Shown: piece by piece, positions 1-8,763 of the stretch
How the letters are laid out: each line of letters begins with the position of its first letter
Numbering within the stretch: the first letter of the stretch is position 1
Source: Pseudanabaena sp. BC1403
GTDB lineage: Bacteria > Cyanobacteriota > Cyanobacteriia > Pseudanabaenales > Pseudanabaenaceae
Direction: 5' to 3'
NCBI RefSeq assembly: GCF_002914585.1
Contig: NZ_PDDM01000001.1
Coordinates: 186,001-250,000, forward strand
Length of the DNA stretch: 64,000 bases
Translations under genes and position numbers: made by a program
Notes under the pieces: generated by a model
What the model saw: only the letters and a program-made list of their open reading frames with translations
Told to the model about the DNA's origin: nothing
Databases searched by the model: none

Positions 1-564
1 ATTGTTTTATCGTTGCGGAATTTTTCACGCATGGATGAAGCGAATTTAAAACCCGTAGATATTCATGATGGCATTGATAGTACCTTAATGATCCTGCAAT
101 CTCGTCTCAAGTCAAAACAAGATTACCCAGAGATTCAAATCGTTAAAGATTATGGGGATCTTCCTAATGTGGAATGCTATGCAGGGCAACTCAATCAAGT
201 ATTTATGAATATTCTCGCTAATGCCATAGATGCTATTGAGGATAATTATGACTCTCTCTCATCCATAGATATCAAAAAGAATATTGGTGAAATCAAAATT
301 AAAACGGAAGTAAGAGAATCTGATTATATCAAAGTTACCATTACTGATAATGCTAAAGGCATTCCTCCAGAGGTACAAAAAAGATTATTTGATCCATTCT
401 TTACGACTAAGCCAGTGGGCAAAGGAACTGGCATGGGTCTATCAATAAGCTTTCAGGTAATTACCGAAATTCATCATGGCAAGTTAAGTTGTCAATCTGA
501 GATCGGTGAGGGGACTAATTTTATTATCGAGATTCCCATTGAGCAATCAAATGTCAACATATAA
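1..564 (+). CDS. Sensor histidine kinase, C-terminal ATPase part (partial)
   Basis: The frame is open from base 1, so the gene begins outside the window and only about 187 C-terminal residues are visible. They form the HATPase_c domain of a two-component sensor kinase, which binds ATP and phosphorylates the upstream His. The segment just before it (SLRNFSRMDEA) resembles the end of the dimerisation helices seen in cyanobacterial kinases. The N box (NQVFMNILANAIDAIED), the F box (LFDPFFTT) and the G2 box (GKGTGMGLSIS) are clear. The G1 box reads DNAKGIP, with Ala where DNGxGI is usual. No receiver domain follows. The sensing domain and partner cannot be named from this fragment. Confidence 0.9.
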   Translation: MVLSLRNFSRMDEANLKPVDIHDGIDSTLMILQSRLKSKQDYPEIQIVKDYGDLPNVECYAGQLNQVFMNILANAIDAIEDNYDSLSSIDIKKNIGEIKIKTEVRESDYIKVTITDNAKGIPPEVQKRLFDPFFTTKPVGKGTGMGLSISFQVITEIHHGKLSCQSEIGEGTNFIIEIPIEQSNVNI

Positions 565-645
565 AGAAGCTGCACTTTGTGCCTAGTTTTGCCGACAATG
601 ATAGTTTTTTGGCTCAATAATAGCCACTTGATTTTGCCTTATACC

Positions 646-793
646 AAAACACAAAATGGCTACGCCATTTTGTGTTTTTAAAACCCTTACTGGGTTTTAA
701 AAAATGCAAAAGAGTCATGGCGACTAAGCGCCGCCATGACTCTTTTGCATTTTTTATATCCTAAACAAAACTTACATTGCTATAGCAATGTAA
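646..793. repeat. Cluster of four intergenic hairpins
   Basis: The gene-free stretch 565-827 holds four consecutive inverted repeats. They are a 15-bp perfect stem (646-660/664-678, loop TAC), a 12-bp stem (675-686/692-703), a 24-bp perfect stem (699-722/732-755) and a 22-nt perfect palindrome (772-793). Neighbouring stems share bases, so adjacent hairpins compete. They lie between convergent genes and could terminate transcription from both sides. Nothing else is visible in this gap. Confidence 0.85.
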
Positions 794-827
794 GAATCAC
801 AGTGCTAATGGCTATATCGATTTTTAC

Positions 828-1874
828 TTAAGCTTTATTTGCTGATCTAGGTGATTGCGCGAGATATTTTTGTAATTGCTCCATGGCAAGTATTAACTGC
901 GGTGTTGGATCGATCGCAACCAGTCCCTCTTGCATTTTTTGCCAGATCTCGAAATGCAGATGTGGCCCAGTCGCCATGCCAGTACTGCCAACTAAACCGA
1001 TCACATTACCCTGTTTGACCACCTGACCAGGCTTGACTAATACCTCAGACAAGTGTGCATAACGAGTCTCATGGGTGTCTCCGTGAGAAATGACCACGAT
1101 CAACCCATAGCCACCTAGCCAACCTGCAATTTCTACACGACCACTAAAGGCAGCGACGACGGGTGTACCTTCGGGAGCAGCTAAGTCAGTACCTTGATGA
1201 AAGCGCACCTGCCCCGTAACTGGATGAACGCGAGCGCCAAATAGAGAACTAATTACTGATGGAGAAATTAATGGGAACAGCATTTGCTTGTCGCCATTGC
1301 TAGGCAAGCTCATTGCGGCAATTTCTTCAGAAGTGAGGCGACGCACTTGCACAGCGGTTTCACCCGATGCGGCGGTGTAGAGAACATTGCCGTTTTGGTA
1401 ATAGTTTTGCGATCTATTTTTAGCGGCGATCGCTACTTCAGGATTACAAAGATCGGCATTGCGTTCGAGAAGGTTGCTAGCCTTGAATTTACAACCAGTA
1501 GATCGGTTCTCTAGGACGATTTCGACAGGTTGCCCAACAGGCTGCGATCGCTTAGCTGATGGTTTTGGTGATGGACTCGATCCAGTTTCAATATTGACTA
1601 GGACAGTTTCGCGATTCCCAGCATTATTTATAGGCTTATCTGCTGGAGCAGAATTCAAGTTGCTTTCGCTTTTAATCTCTACGTTGGCTGGTGCAGGAGC
1701 GATCGCAGGTTGAGGTTGCACCTGAGGGGCTGGTGTCGAAGGTTTTGATACTGCTACATCAGGAGAAACGGCAGATTTGGTCGCGGCATATGCTGAGCCA
1801 ACTAAAAAGTAGTTATTTGTGGAGAGGCAAAGCAGGGTTGCTAACGTAATCGTTGAAAGTGTTGATTTTCGCAT
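828..1874 (-). CDS. M23-family (LytM) metallopeptidase, exported
   Basis: Predicted zinc peptidoglycan endopeptidase acting outside the inner membrane. The 348-residue product starts with a Sec signal peptide (basic MRKS, hydrophobic stretch, GSAYAA cleavage region). A Pro/Ala/Ser-rich linker follows at about 45-75. The C-terminal M23 domain (about 210-325) has the expected zinc ligands: HxxxD in FHQGTDLAAP near residue 225 and HLHFE near residue 306. A lipoyl-like GxxVxxGxxIGxxGxTGxxTGPHLHFE run is also intact. The stop lies only 9 bp from the start of the upstream birA gene, so the two are probably co-transcribed. Whether it is an active hydrolase or a regulator of amidases cannot be told from sequence. 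Confidence 0.92.
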   Translation of the reverse strand: MRKSTLSTITLATLLCLSTNNYFLVGSAYAATKSAVSPDVAVSKPSTPAPQVQPQPAIAPAPANVEIKSESNLNSAPADKPINNAGNRETVLVNIETGSSPSPKPSAKRSQPVGQPVEIVLENRSTGCKFKASNLLERNADLCNPEVAIAAKNRSQNYYQNGNVLYTAASGETAVQVRRLTSEEIAAMSLPSNGDKQMLFPLISPSVISSLFGARVHPVTGQVRFHQGTDLAAPEGTPVVAAFSGRVEIAGWLGGYGLIVVISHGDTHETRYAHLSEVLVKPGQVVKQGNVIGLVGSTGMATGPHLHFEIWQKMQEGLVAIDPTPQLILAMEQLQKYLAQSPRSANKA

Positions 1875-1883
1875 AATTTGATT

Positions 1884-2600
1884 CTACTGATAGCCGACAG
1901 AGAAGTTTTGAGGCTGATAGATCGCTTCTTGGGAATTGCCCTCCCATCTTACTACCAGTTCGCCCATTGGTCTAATGTCGATTATTTTGCCTTGAAGTTC
2001 CCGCCCATTAATTGTTTGACGTACATTTTTGTCGCTAAGTAGCTCCAAATATTCCGCCAAAATGCTCATCATTCCCTCATTTTCGCTGCGAGTTTGACCT
2101 AGCTGGATGCCTTTTAGCACCACTTCGATCAGTTCATCCATGTTTGATAAAGTCGTTGGTAATTCCCCCAGTGCGATCGCGCCTTCAGGAACCTCGTTTG
2201 TCCAATTAATCCCGATCCCCACCACGGCATAGAGAACTTTACCAGCCTCGATCCTCGTTTCAGTGAGAATTCCTCCCAATTTACGGCGATCGATTAATAG
2301 ATCATTTAACCATTTCAGCTTTACATTTGCCCCCGTTTCTTTGAGTGCCTTGGCTATGCCCCAAGCTGACCAGAGCGTAATTTGATGAGCATTTGCTGCT
2401 GTCAAATTTGGCTGTAAAATCACTGACATAAATAATCCGCCCAAGTCTGACTGCCAACTATTACCGCGTTGACCTCTGCCTTTAGTTTGGCGCTTGGCAA
2501 TTAGCACCGTGTTTGATAGCGCTTCGAGACGATCAATTAGTCGCCAAGCTTCACTATTAGTTGAATCAATTTCGTCGTAACGAACAATCTGAAAACTCAA
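1884..2600 (-). CDS. birA: Biotin--[acetyl-CoA-carboxylase] ligase
   Basis: Forms biotinyl-AMP and attaches biotin to the carrier protein of acetyl-CoA carboxylase in the cytoplasm. The biotin/ATP-binding motif is GRGQRGNSW (about 42-50) and the catalytic KWLNDLL motif corresponds to the usual KWPNDL. RRKLGGILTE follows. At 238 residues there is no N-terminal winged helix, so this is the monofunctional form without the biotin-operon repressor domain. A short C-terminal SH3-like part (GRELQGKIIDIRPMGELVV) is present. It sits between the scramblase-like gene and the M23 gene with gaps of 15 and 9 bp, which suggests one transcript. Confidence 0.93.
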   Translation of the reverse strand: MSFQIVRYDEIDSTNSEAWRLIDRLEALSNTVLIAKRQTKGRGQRGNSWQSDLGGLFMSVILQPNLTAANAHQITLWSAWGIAKALKETGANVKLKWLNDLLIDRRKLGGILTETRIEAGKVLYAVVGIGINWTNEVPEGAIALGELPTTLSNMDELIEVVLKGIQLGQTRSENEGMMSILAEYLELLSDKNVRQTINGRELQGKIIDIRPMGELVVRWEGNSQEAIYQPQNFSVGYQ

Positions 2601-2615
2601 GGTAATTCCTGACTA

Positions 2616-3236
2616 TTAAGAAGCTTTAGTCTCAAAGTATAAAAGATCAACAAACACTGCACCAACGAGTAACAGCAACTTTTCATCTGCTGTTAATTTC
2701 GCATCGGTGAAGCGGACTCTAAAGTTATCAGCATCAGTGAATAGTTCTTTAGATAGCCCTGTCCATTTCTTTTCAATTACCGATACTTCCCTTTCAGATT
2801 TTTTGATGGGGAATGTCCAAATTTTCCATAATGGCGAAGTCATGCTCATGATTACCCTGCCCCTAGTATCCAAAAATTCAAATTTTTTGTTAAACCATGC
2901 AAATCTCTGTTGCAAACTTCCTACAGGGCGATCGCCTGCCCCAAAAATATCAAGGCGCTGAAAAAACCAGCGAAAAGGATGATGGGCGCGAAAAACCTGC
3001 TGATTAGCCATATCAGTTCCCACGATATTAAAAACTCGCCAATGCCCTAGAAACTGTCGCATGATCGCATCTAAGAAACCTAGCTTTGGCTCAGCACAGT
3101 AACCAAATTGATGACCATCATCGGTTTGGATTTGATAACGGTTGCGAGTTTCAAAGCCAAATATTTCTGCTAGTTCAAATTTTTGTTTGACATAAATTGC
3201 ATTAGCTTGGGCTAGGGTTTGCAGAAATATACTCAT
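2616..3236 (-). CDS. Phospholipid scramblase-related protein
   Basis: The 206-residue product resembles the LURP-one/scramblase fold family: a single domain rich in beta-strands with repeated aromatic and RxxxFxFF patterns (HHPFRWFFQRLDIF, NKKFEFLD). Bacterial members are uncharacterised and no calcium-binding site is evident. The open frame extends to 3296, but the first 20 residues (MRSPRKRHSVCW...) look non-coding. I placed the start at the ATG at 3236, giving MSIFLQTLAQAN. No strong Shine-Dalgarno decides this. It is probably the first gene of a three-gene run with birA and the M23 peptidase. Confidence 0.65.
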   Translation of the reverse strand: MSIFLQTLAQANAIYVKQKFELAEIFGFETRNRYQIQTDDGHQFGYCAEPKLGFLDAIMRQFLGHWRVFNIVGTDMANQQVFRAHHPFRWFFQRLDIFGAGDRPVGSLQQRFAWFNKKFEFLDTRGRVIMSMTSPLWKIWTFPIKKSEREVSVIEKKWTGLSKELFTDADNFRVRFTDAKLTADEKLLLLVGAVFVDLLYFETKAS

Positions 3237-3441
3237 AATTTTTTTGGAGAAAAACACTCCCCAGCATACACTATGGCGTTTTCTAGGCGATCGCATTCGA
3301 TCTTTAAAAAGTAGTGCGATCGCAAGTATTTATATAACGAAATATAAACTGTGACTATGGTGTCTGTGTCATCTTGTTGAGTGTGTTGTCACACTTTCGG
3401 GAGATGGTATAAGACAAATTTTCTAAACTGCTATTGCCTAA

Positions 3442-3484
3442 AACAAAAAGAGGGTGGGCGCTATGCGCCCACCCTCTTTTTGTT
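3442..3484. terminator. Perfect 20-bp hairpin terminator downstream of dnaK
   Basis: Arms 3442-3461 and 3465-3484 pair perfectly around the loop TAT. A GC-rich top (GGGTGGGCGC) and A/T ends give a rho-independent shape in either direction. It begins 6 bp downstream of the dnaK stop. The remaining gap, 3297-3441, shows no gene. Confidence 0.85.
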
Positions 3485-3489
3485 GTTAA

Positions 3490-5388
3490 CTATTTCGACT
3501 CTGTGAAATCAGCATCGATGACATCGTCATCGCCACTTGCAGCATCCTTAGTTCCGTCTTCAGGAGCAGCGCCAGAAGGGGCTTCGCCGCCTTGCTGATA
3601 GACAGAAGAGCTAAGAGCATATAAAGCTTGCTTCAACTCTTCAGTTTGAGCAGCGATCGCTTCATGATCGTCTTTAGCGATAACTTCACGCAAGCTCTTG
3701 ACAAGATCTTCGATCTTCGTCTTGTCTGCTTCAGGAACCTTGTCACCAAGATCCTTGATTTGCTTCTCAGCTTGGTAAGCAAGAGAGTCAGCTTGATTCT
3801 TCGCTTCAATGCGATCGCGCTTCTCTTTGTCAGTAGATGCGTTACGCTCAGCTTCGTTAACCATGCGTTCCACTTCATCCTTAGGCAGTGTGGAAGCACC
3901 AGAGATTGAAAGAGTTTGAATCTTACCAGTACCCTTGTCCTTAGCAGTTACTGACAATAGCCCGTTGGCATCGATGTCAAATACAACTTCGATTTGAGGT
4001 ACGCCACGAGGAGCAGGAGGAATTCCGTCTAGACGGAAGGTTCCCAAACTCTTGTTGTCGTTAGACATTTCACGTTCGCCTTGAAGAACATGAATCTCAA
4101 CATTGCTTTGTCCATCAACCGCAGTCGAGAAGACTTCGGACTTCTTGGTAGGAACAGTGGTGTTACGTGGAATGATCTTAGTCATTACGCCACCCAAGGT
4201 TTCAACACCGAGAGATAGAGGAGTTACGTCAAGCAAGAGAATGTCTTTGACTTCACCAGCCAATACGCCAGCTTGGACTGCTGCGCCGATCGCAACAACT
4301 TCATCAGGGTTAACACTTTGGTTAGGATCTTTGCCAAGAATTTTCTTAACAACTTCTTGTACCGCAGGAATACGGGTCGAACCACCAACAAGGACAACTT
4401 CATCGATTTTCGATTTGTCGATTTTGGCATCACGGACGGCTTGCTCGACAGGAATACGGCAGCGATCGATGAGATCGGAGCAGAGCTCTTCAAACTTAGC
4501 GCGGGTCAGTGTGGTGTCAAGGTGCTTAGGTCCATCCTGAGTTGCGGTGATAAAGGGAAGATTGATTTCGGTTTGAGTAACACTCGAAAGTTCAATCTTC
4601 GCTTTTTCAGCAGCTTCAGTCAAACGTTGCAATGCTTGCTTATCTTTGCGAAGATCAATGCCCTCAGCCGCTTGGAACTGATTAGCAAGGAAGTCTACGA
4701 TCTTCTTATCAAAGTCATCACCACCGAGGTGAGTGTCACCACTGGTAGACATTACTTCAAACACACCATCGCCAACTTCAAGGATCGATACGTCAAATGT
4801 ACCGCCGCCAAGGTCAAATACGAGGATGGTTTCATTGGTCTTGCTATCTAGACCATAAGCAAGAGCTGCTGCGGTTGGCTCGTTGATGATACGGAGAACT
4901 TCAACACCTGCAATTTTGCCAGCATCTTTGGTGGCTTGACGTTGCGAGTCATTGAAATAAGCAGGAACAGTGATAACCGCTTGTGTGACGGTTTCGCCTA
5001 AATATTTGCTAGCGTCATCAACTAACTTACGTAATACTTGAGCAGAAATTTCTTCGGGTGCAAACTGTTTGCTAACCGCAGGTGCGTCGATCTTGACATT
5101 TTCACCTACTTTCAAAACCTTGTATGCAACTTGCTTGGATTCCCCACTAACTTCGTCATAACGTCTGCCGATAAAGCGCTTTACTGAGTAAAAGGTGTTG
5201 TCGGTGTTCATGACAGCTTGACGCTTAGCAATTTGCCCAACTAAGCGATCGCCATTTTTGGCATAAGCTACAACTGAGGGTGTGGTACGGAAGCCTTCGG
5301 CGTTTGCAATCACCGTTGGCTTGCCCCCTTCCATGACGGCGACGACTGAGTTTGTCGTACCTAAGTCGATTCCAACTACTTTAGCCAT
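3490..5388 (-). CDS. dnaK: Molecular chaperone DnaK (Hsp70)
   Basis: ATP-dependent chaperone that binds hydrophobic segments of unfolded proteins with DnaJ and GrpE partners. At 632 residues it has the normal family length. The N-terminal actin-like ATPase shows [17 protein letters not shown], the phosphate-2 motif [17 protein letters not shown] and the adenosine motif [11 protein letters not shown]. The linker ([13 protein letters not shown]) and substrate-binding domain follow from about residue 385. The C-terminus is [13 protein letters not shown], close to the EEVIDADF ending common in cyanobacterial DnaK2-type proteins. No grpE or dnaJ is adjacent; the J-domain gene at 38.1 kb is far away. 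Assignment is secure, the paralogue number is not. Confidence 0.98.
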   Translation of the reverse strand: MAKVVGIDLGTTNSVVAVMEGGKPTVIANAEGFRTTPSVVAYAKNGDRLVGQIAKRQAVMNTDNTFYSVKRFIGRRYDEVSGESKQVAYKVLKVGENVKIDAPAVSKQFAPEEISAQVLRKLVDDASKYLGETVTQAVITVPAYFNDSQRQATKDAGKIAGVEVLRIINEPTAAALAYGLDSKTNETILVFDLGGGTFDVSILEVGDGVFEVMSTSGDTHLGGDDFDKKIVDFLANQFQAAEGIDLRKDKQALQRLTEAAEKAKIELSSVTQTEINLPFITATQDGPKHLDTTLTRAKFEELCSDLIDRCRIPVEQAVRDAKIDKSKIDEVVLVGGSTRIPAVQEVVKKILGKDPNQSVNPDEVVAIGAAVQAGVLAGEVKDILLLDVTPLSLGVETLGGVMTKIIPRNTTVPTKKSEVFSTAVDGQSNVEIHVLQGEREMSNDNKSLGTFRLDGIPPAPRGVPQIEVVFDIDANGLLSVTAKDKGTGKIQTLSISGASTLPKDEVERMVNEAERNASTDKEKRDRIEAKNQADSLAYQAEKQIKDLGDKVPEADKTKIEDLVKSLREVIAKDDHEAIAAQTEELKQALYALSSSVYQQGGEAPSGAAPEDGTKDAASGDDDVIDADFTESK

Positions 5389-5668
5389 AAGGCTTCTAAC
5401 TCCTAAGTTTTATTAATCTTTAGTCTCATACAAGATTAACCACTTTTCCCGATTAGCACATCAGGGGGACTCTACCTAATCTGGTAGGGTTTCCCGTACA
5501 ATCAGCAGATCTATGCGTTGTTTGCTCGCCTTCGGTGGGGAAACAACGCCGTACTTTACTAGGCTGGGAAACGCTATAAGCCCCACACATTGATCTGAAT
5601 ATTCAATCCAAATAATTTTAATTTATTGGCATCTTAGAGAACTCCAAGGAAGAATGATCCCTGTAAAA

Positions 5669-5713
5669 CCCAAAAATGTTGCGGCGGGCGTAGCCCGTCG
5701 CAACATTTTTGGG
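5669..5713. repeat. 21-bp hairpin in the 5389-5736 gap
   Basis: Arms 5669-5689 and 5693-5713 pair with a single G-T mismatch around the loop GTA (centre GGGCGTAGCCC). The rest of this 348-bp gap is the dnaK upstream region. I see no gene in it and could not identify a CIRCE-type operator by eye. Confidence 0.8.
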
Positions 5714-5736
5714 ATCAATTATTTTGTGTAAGTCCC

Positions 5737-6441
5737 TTAATTGATTTTGTTGTCTGGCTGATTAAATTCGTGGGATTGATTGAAAATTGCATTCATTCTT
5801 AATGCTCCTGCAAGTGTAGCTAAACCGTAAAGGGCTAGACTCACAGAAACATTATAGAATGAAGCTTCAATTCCGATCGCATAGCTGAGTGGAACTAATA
5901 AAAATGTTTTTTGGACAGAGCGGACTAGTCTTCGATTCAGACTTTCATCAATCAAACGATTTTTTCGAGTTACATATTCCCAATCTAAATATTGAATTAC
6001 TCCAGTAACGAAGAGATTAATGCCATAAAAAGTAGTTGCTGAACGATGAGAAAGGTTTTCGCCTAACAATGATGCTGAAAAAGGAATTAATGAAATTGAC
6101 ATCAAAAATAATAGGTTAAGCCAAATATGAGCACGATCTGAGCCTGAAATATAATGCGACACTATTTGATGCTCAAACCACAGTAGCCCCAAAATCATAA
6201 AACTAAGAAAGTAAGTGAAAAACTTCGGGATAAGTGCAATTAGCTCCTGAGTCAATTCAATATCTGAATTTACATGAAATGTTTTGATATCTAGTACTAG
6301 CAGAGTTAATGCGATCGCGAAAAAGGCATCGACTAAAGCATCAATACGGTGATTGCTGATGTCAGCACTTCCATTTTCCGAAGGGATAGTATTCTTTGAG
6401 CCTCTGAATAGATTGACAAAATGGAATGAGGGAAAGCGCAT
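5737..6441 (-). CDS. TMEM175-family (DUF1211) integral membrane protein, putative K+ channel
   Basis: 234 residues with several hydrophobic helices. The first helix carries the family signature RIDALVDAFFAIALTLLV, matching the RxxxFSDxxxAIxxTLL pattern of TMEM175/DUF1211 proteins, with VDAFF in place of FSDA. Characterised relatives conduct potassium across membranes, and here the plasma or thylakoid membrane is possible. The N-terminal 30 residues are hydrophilic. The gene stands alone between hairpins at the left edge of a group of minus-strand stress-related genes. Function is known for the family only. Confidence 0.75.
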   Translation of the reverse strand: MRFPSFHFVNLFRGSKNTIPSENGSADISNHRIDALVDAFFAIALTLLVLDIKTFHVNSDIELTQELIALIPKFFTYFLSFMILGLLWFEHQIVSHYISGSDRAHIWLNLLFLMSISLIPFSASLLGENLSHRSATTFYGINLFVTGVIQYLDWEYVTRKNRLIDESLNRRLVRSVQKTFLLVPLSYAIGIEASFYNVSVSLALYGLATLAGALRMNAIFNQSHEFNQPDNKIN

Positions 6442-6464
6442 TTTCTGTCACCAGTGGTTATACC

Positions 6465-6556
6465 AATCCTCGAAAGTATGACTACACTTTCGAGGATTAA
6501 AAATCAAACCCAGCAAGGTTTTGGTAGCCTCAAAATGGCAACGTCATTTTGAGGCT
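6465..6556. repeat. Two intergenic hairpins
   Basis: A 13-bp stem (6465-6477/6486-6498) and a 12-bp stem (6526-6537/6545-6556, centre ATGGCAACGTCAT) lie between two minus-strand genes. Both are terminator-sized but lack a strong T-run. Confidence 0.75.
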
Positions 6557-6561
6557 TGGGA

Positions 6562-7071
6562 TTATTTTCTACCAAACCATTTAGCAGCGATCGCACCCAA
6601 CGCAGCTCCCACGAGAGGATTACTCAGGAATTTTACGAGTGCAGGTTGAATTGCCAAAACTTCTTGGAAAATATCAGGATGTGAGTGATAAGTAAAACTA
6701 GCCAATTTAGCGACATCATCTGATGTCATGCGGCTAGGATTATGGCTAGACAATCCTAATTGCTGTTCAAGTGCACGCTCACTCAGTCCACGCTTTTTCA
6801 GATGTTTGAAGAATTCTCTAGCTACATCATCTCGCTGGTTGGGTTGAATCCCTGCGACCGCTTTTTGTAATTCTGGCTCCATTTCTGCTGGAGTAATACG
6901 ATCTTTCTGAAAGAGATCGCTAAATAGATTATGGCGTTCTTCGCGGGAAGATCTTTGGGCAAAATCATCAAAATTTTGATGATTTTCTGATTCTTCAGAG
7001 AGAATTTCTTTGTCTCCCTCTGCCAAATCTTTCATGACTTGTTTTTTATATTCATCGCTAGTGTTTGGCAT
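6562..7071 (-). CDS. Hypothetical protein with C-terminal hydrophobic helix
   Basis: 169 residues, not recognised. The first 60 are acidic and polar (EGDKEILSEESENHQNFDD). The middle is helical and charged. The last 30 contain a Gly/Ala-rich hydrophobic segment (PLVGAALGAIAAKWFGRK) that could insert in or lie on a membrane. A similar Ala/Gly tail occurs in small stress-related proteins of other bacteria, but I cannot name a family. The setting among CsbD, PMP3 and ferritin-like genes suggests a general-stress role, which is inference only. Confidence 0.6.
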   Translation of the reverse strand: MPNTSDEYKKQVMKDLAEGDKEILSEESENHQNFDDFAQRSSREERHNLFSDLFQKDRITPAEMEPELQKAVAGIQPNQRDDVAREFFKHLKKRGLSERALEQQLGLSSHNPSRMTSDDVAKLASFTYHSHPDIFQEVLAIQPALVKFLSNPLVGAALGAIAAKWFGRK

Positions 7072-7143
7072 AGTTAGTTATGTTGATAAAGGATTCAAAA
7101 GGGCTAATACCAATTTTTGAGGATTTAAAAACCTCGCTAAGTC

Positions 7144-7289
7144 TTAGAAACTATTTAAGAATTACTTTCTGCGGTCAAAAACTCTAAGAGATCCCCCTCA
7201 ATCCCCCTTAAAAAGGGGGAGGAATTTAATTCTCCCCCCTTTTTAAGGGGGGCTGGGGGGGATCTAGACAATTCTTAAATGGTTTCTTA
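7144..7289. mobile_element. MITE-like nested inverted-repeat element
   Basis: The outer arms 7144-7163 and 7270-7289 match at 18 of 20 positions. Inside them is a G/C-rich imperfect palindrome (about 7184-7221 against 7230-7267) built from blocks such as GATCCCCCT and CCCTTAAAAAGGGGG. Elements with this GATCCCCC...CTTTTTAAGGGGGG core are widely dispersed in cyanobacterial genomes and have no coding capacity. The 3-prime edge is 2 bp from the stop of the gene at 7292, so it may have supplied that gene with a terminator. Confidence 0.7.
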
Positions 7290-7291
7290 TT

Positions 7292-7591
7292 TTAAGTAGT
7301 ACCTGCTTTGTCCCAAGCATCCCGTACTGCATCTATAACCTTGATCCAAGCTAATCCTGTCCCAGCTTTTTGGGCTAAAATTGCTTCATAGTCTAGTTTG
7401 AGTTCTGCTTCTGCTTCATCAAAGCTCTTGCCAAGATAGCGATCGTAGCCTTCATGTCCCGTTTGATAAGCGGGTTGATAGTCTGCATAGGGAATTTTTT
7501 TGTCAATGTATGAACGAGTACCATGATTCTCTTGCCAATAAGCATCATAGGAATCATTAGGATTAATGGAAGTTGTGTTTTGATTATTCAT
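7292..7591 (-). CDS. Small conserved stress-associated protein
   Basis: 99 residues. I chose the ATG at 7591 (MNNQNTTSIN) over the longer frame from 7705 because GAG lies just upstream, and the extra 38 residues would run through the hairpin 7623-7657. The pattern YDAYWQEN...YADYQPAYQTGHEG...RYLGKSFDEAEAELKLDYE...AWIKVIDAVRDAWDK matches a small domain of unknown function seen in many bacteria beside stress genes. It is mainly charged helix with no signal peptide. The molecular role is unknown. Confidence 0.65.
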   Translation of the reverse strand: MNNQNTTSINPNDSYDAYWQENHGTRSYIDKKIPYADYQPAYQTGHEGYDRYLGKSFDEAEAELKLDYEAILAQKAGTGLAWIKVIDAVRDAWDKAGTT

Positions 7592-7622
7592 AGTTATCTC
7601 AAGTAAAATATCAATCAAAATC

Positions 7623-7657
7623 AAGAAATATGAGGCGCAAAGCGCCTCATATTTCTT
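7623..7657. repeat. 16-bp hairpin
   Basis: Perfect stem 7623-7638/7642-7657 with loop AAA (centre GAGGCGCAAAGCGCCTC). It lies directly downstream of the lipoprotein gene (stop at 7662) and upstream of the next minus-strand gene, so it is a likely terminator of the 8454-to-7662 operon. Confidence 0.8.
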
Positions 7658-7661
7658 ACTC

Positions 7662-8099
7662 TTAACTTGCTTGCTGATAATCAATTTGCTGGGACTGAGT
7701 ATCATATCGAGCGGTTAAAATCAGCTTCTTATCAGGAGCATAGATCAAAATAGTTAGGTCTTGATTAGGAAAATTGTGTCGGAAACCTTGGACTAATGAT
7801 TTGGTCAAAGCTTTTACTTCAGTTGGTAAAACTTTAGGCGAAATCACGACTCCTAGCTTATTGCGATCGCGAACATAAGCATCCTTAATCAAGCCTTTAC
7901 CAGTCTTGATCACCCAATCGCCAAAATCCTGACCTGCGGCAGAATTGCCGCGCTCTAATTGACCATACTCCGAATTCTGATTCGTTACTATTGGGTTAGA
8001 AGTTTTAGTTTGAGAAGCCCCACAAGCAGTTGTGAAGGTCAAAATCAGCATTAGAGCTAAGACTAATCCTGTTCTCCGAACATTATAAAAAATGTTCAT
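7662..8099 (-). CDS. Putative lipoprotein
   Basis: 145 residues from the ATG at 8099. AGGAGT sits 9 nt upstream, inside the end of the preceding gene, whose stop (8101-8103) is one base away, so translation is probably coupled. The N-terminus is a type II signal peptide with lipobox TTAC (LILTFTTACGAS). Acylation at that Cys would anchor it in a membrane. The mature part has a segment near 50-75 (GQDFGDWVIKTGKGLIKDAYVRDRNKLGV) followed by an alpha/beta-looking region (EVKALTKSLVQGFRHNFP...LTILIYAPDKKLILTARYD). No family recognised. Confidence 0.75.
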   Translation of the reverse strand: MNIFYNVRRTGLVLALMLILTFTTACGASQTKTSNPIVTNQNSEYGQLERGNSAAGQDFGDWVIKTGKGLIKDAYVRDRNKLGVVISPKVLPTEVKALTKSLVQGFRHNFPNQDLTILIYAPDKKLILTARYDTQSQQIDYQQAS

Positions 8100-8100
8100 A

Positions 8101-8454
8101 CTAGCCGACTCCTTTCTCAGCAAAGTATTTGTTCAAGAATGTACTCACAAAAGATAGAACAATCGGAGCCAAAATCAAGGCTAAGAGTCCGTTCATCGTA
8201 AATCCAGGAACGATAATCGAAGCCAACCAGAGTAATATTCCATTTACCACAAACGAAAATAATCCTAAAGTAATAAAAGTGAGTGGTAGAGACAGAAGTT
8301 TAACAACTGGTCCAATAAAAGCATTGACAAATCCAATCACGACTGCTGCGATTAAAGCCGCTGGGAAATTCGCAATATCTACACCTGGCACAACCATATC
8401 GACAACTAGAAGTCCTAGAGCCGTTGCCAGTATCGTTACAAAGTATCCAACCAT
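8101..8454 (-). CDS. Phage-holin-family-IV-like small membrane protein
   Basis: 117 residues, almost entirely hydrophobic, with four transmembrane helices. It matches the four-TM superfamily IV holin-like family common in non-phage bacterial loci: GFVNAFIGPVVKLLSLPLTFITLG in the middle and a final amphipathic segment. There is no endolysin or other lysis gene nearby, so a true lysis function is unlikely. In chromosomes these proteins usually sit with envelope or stress genes, as here. It forms an operon with the downstream lipoprotein gene, 1 bp away. Confidence 0.8.
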   Translation of the reverse strand: MVGYFVTILATALGLLVVDMVVPGVDIANFPAALIAAVVIGFVNAFIGPVVKLLSLPLTFITLGLFSFVVNGILLWLASIIVPGFTMNGLLALILAPIVLSFVSTFLNKYFAEKGVG

Positions 8455-8524
8455 ATTTTTTCTCCTGAGTATAGACAGAGCGTTATGTCGCCCTGTTTAG
8501 TTGCTTGGTCAATTAATTATTTAT

Positions 8525-8692
8525 TTATGTTTCTTGCTTTTTAGAGATTGCCCAAATAGCATGAATAATGCCTGGAACCCAACCCAGTAGAGTTAGCCCA
8601 ATATTGATTAAAAAAGTAGAACTGAAGCCGTAAGTTAGGAAAACCCCAAGCGGTGGAAGTAGAATTGCGAAAACAATTTGGATTAGTTTCAT
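8525..8692 (-). CDS. PMP3/YqaE-family membrane protein
   Basis: 55 residues with two transmembrane helices and the family pattern ILLPPLGVFLTYG...NIGLTLLGWVPGIIHAIW. The yeast and plant relatives (PMP3, RCI2) are induced by salt and cold and influence membrane potential; bacterial YqaE is stress-induced. I chose the ATG at 8692 because the longer frame to 8809 consists of hairpin sequence. Gene order (channel, lipoprotein, holin-like, PMP3) supports an envelope-stress role. Confidence 0.88.
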   Translation of the reverse strand: MKLIQIVFAILLPPLGVFLTYGFSSTFLINIGLTLLGWVPGIIHAIWAISKKQET

Positions 8693-8763
8693 AGTTGAGT
8701 ACTCTTTGCAATGAAATGCAAATAATCTGATTAATCGATTACAATGCTTTGCGCTAAAATCAG

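Noticed and set aside
4273-4851. 192-residue ORF on the plus strand opposite dnaK
   Set aside because: It is fully antisense to the conserved dnaK coding sequence and has no recognisable domain; it is a shadow of codon bias.
8101-8454. Holin-like gene as evidence of a prophage at 8 kb
   Set aside because: No other phage gene is nearby; this family is common in ordinary chromosomal stress loci.
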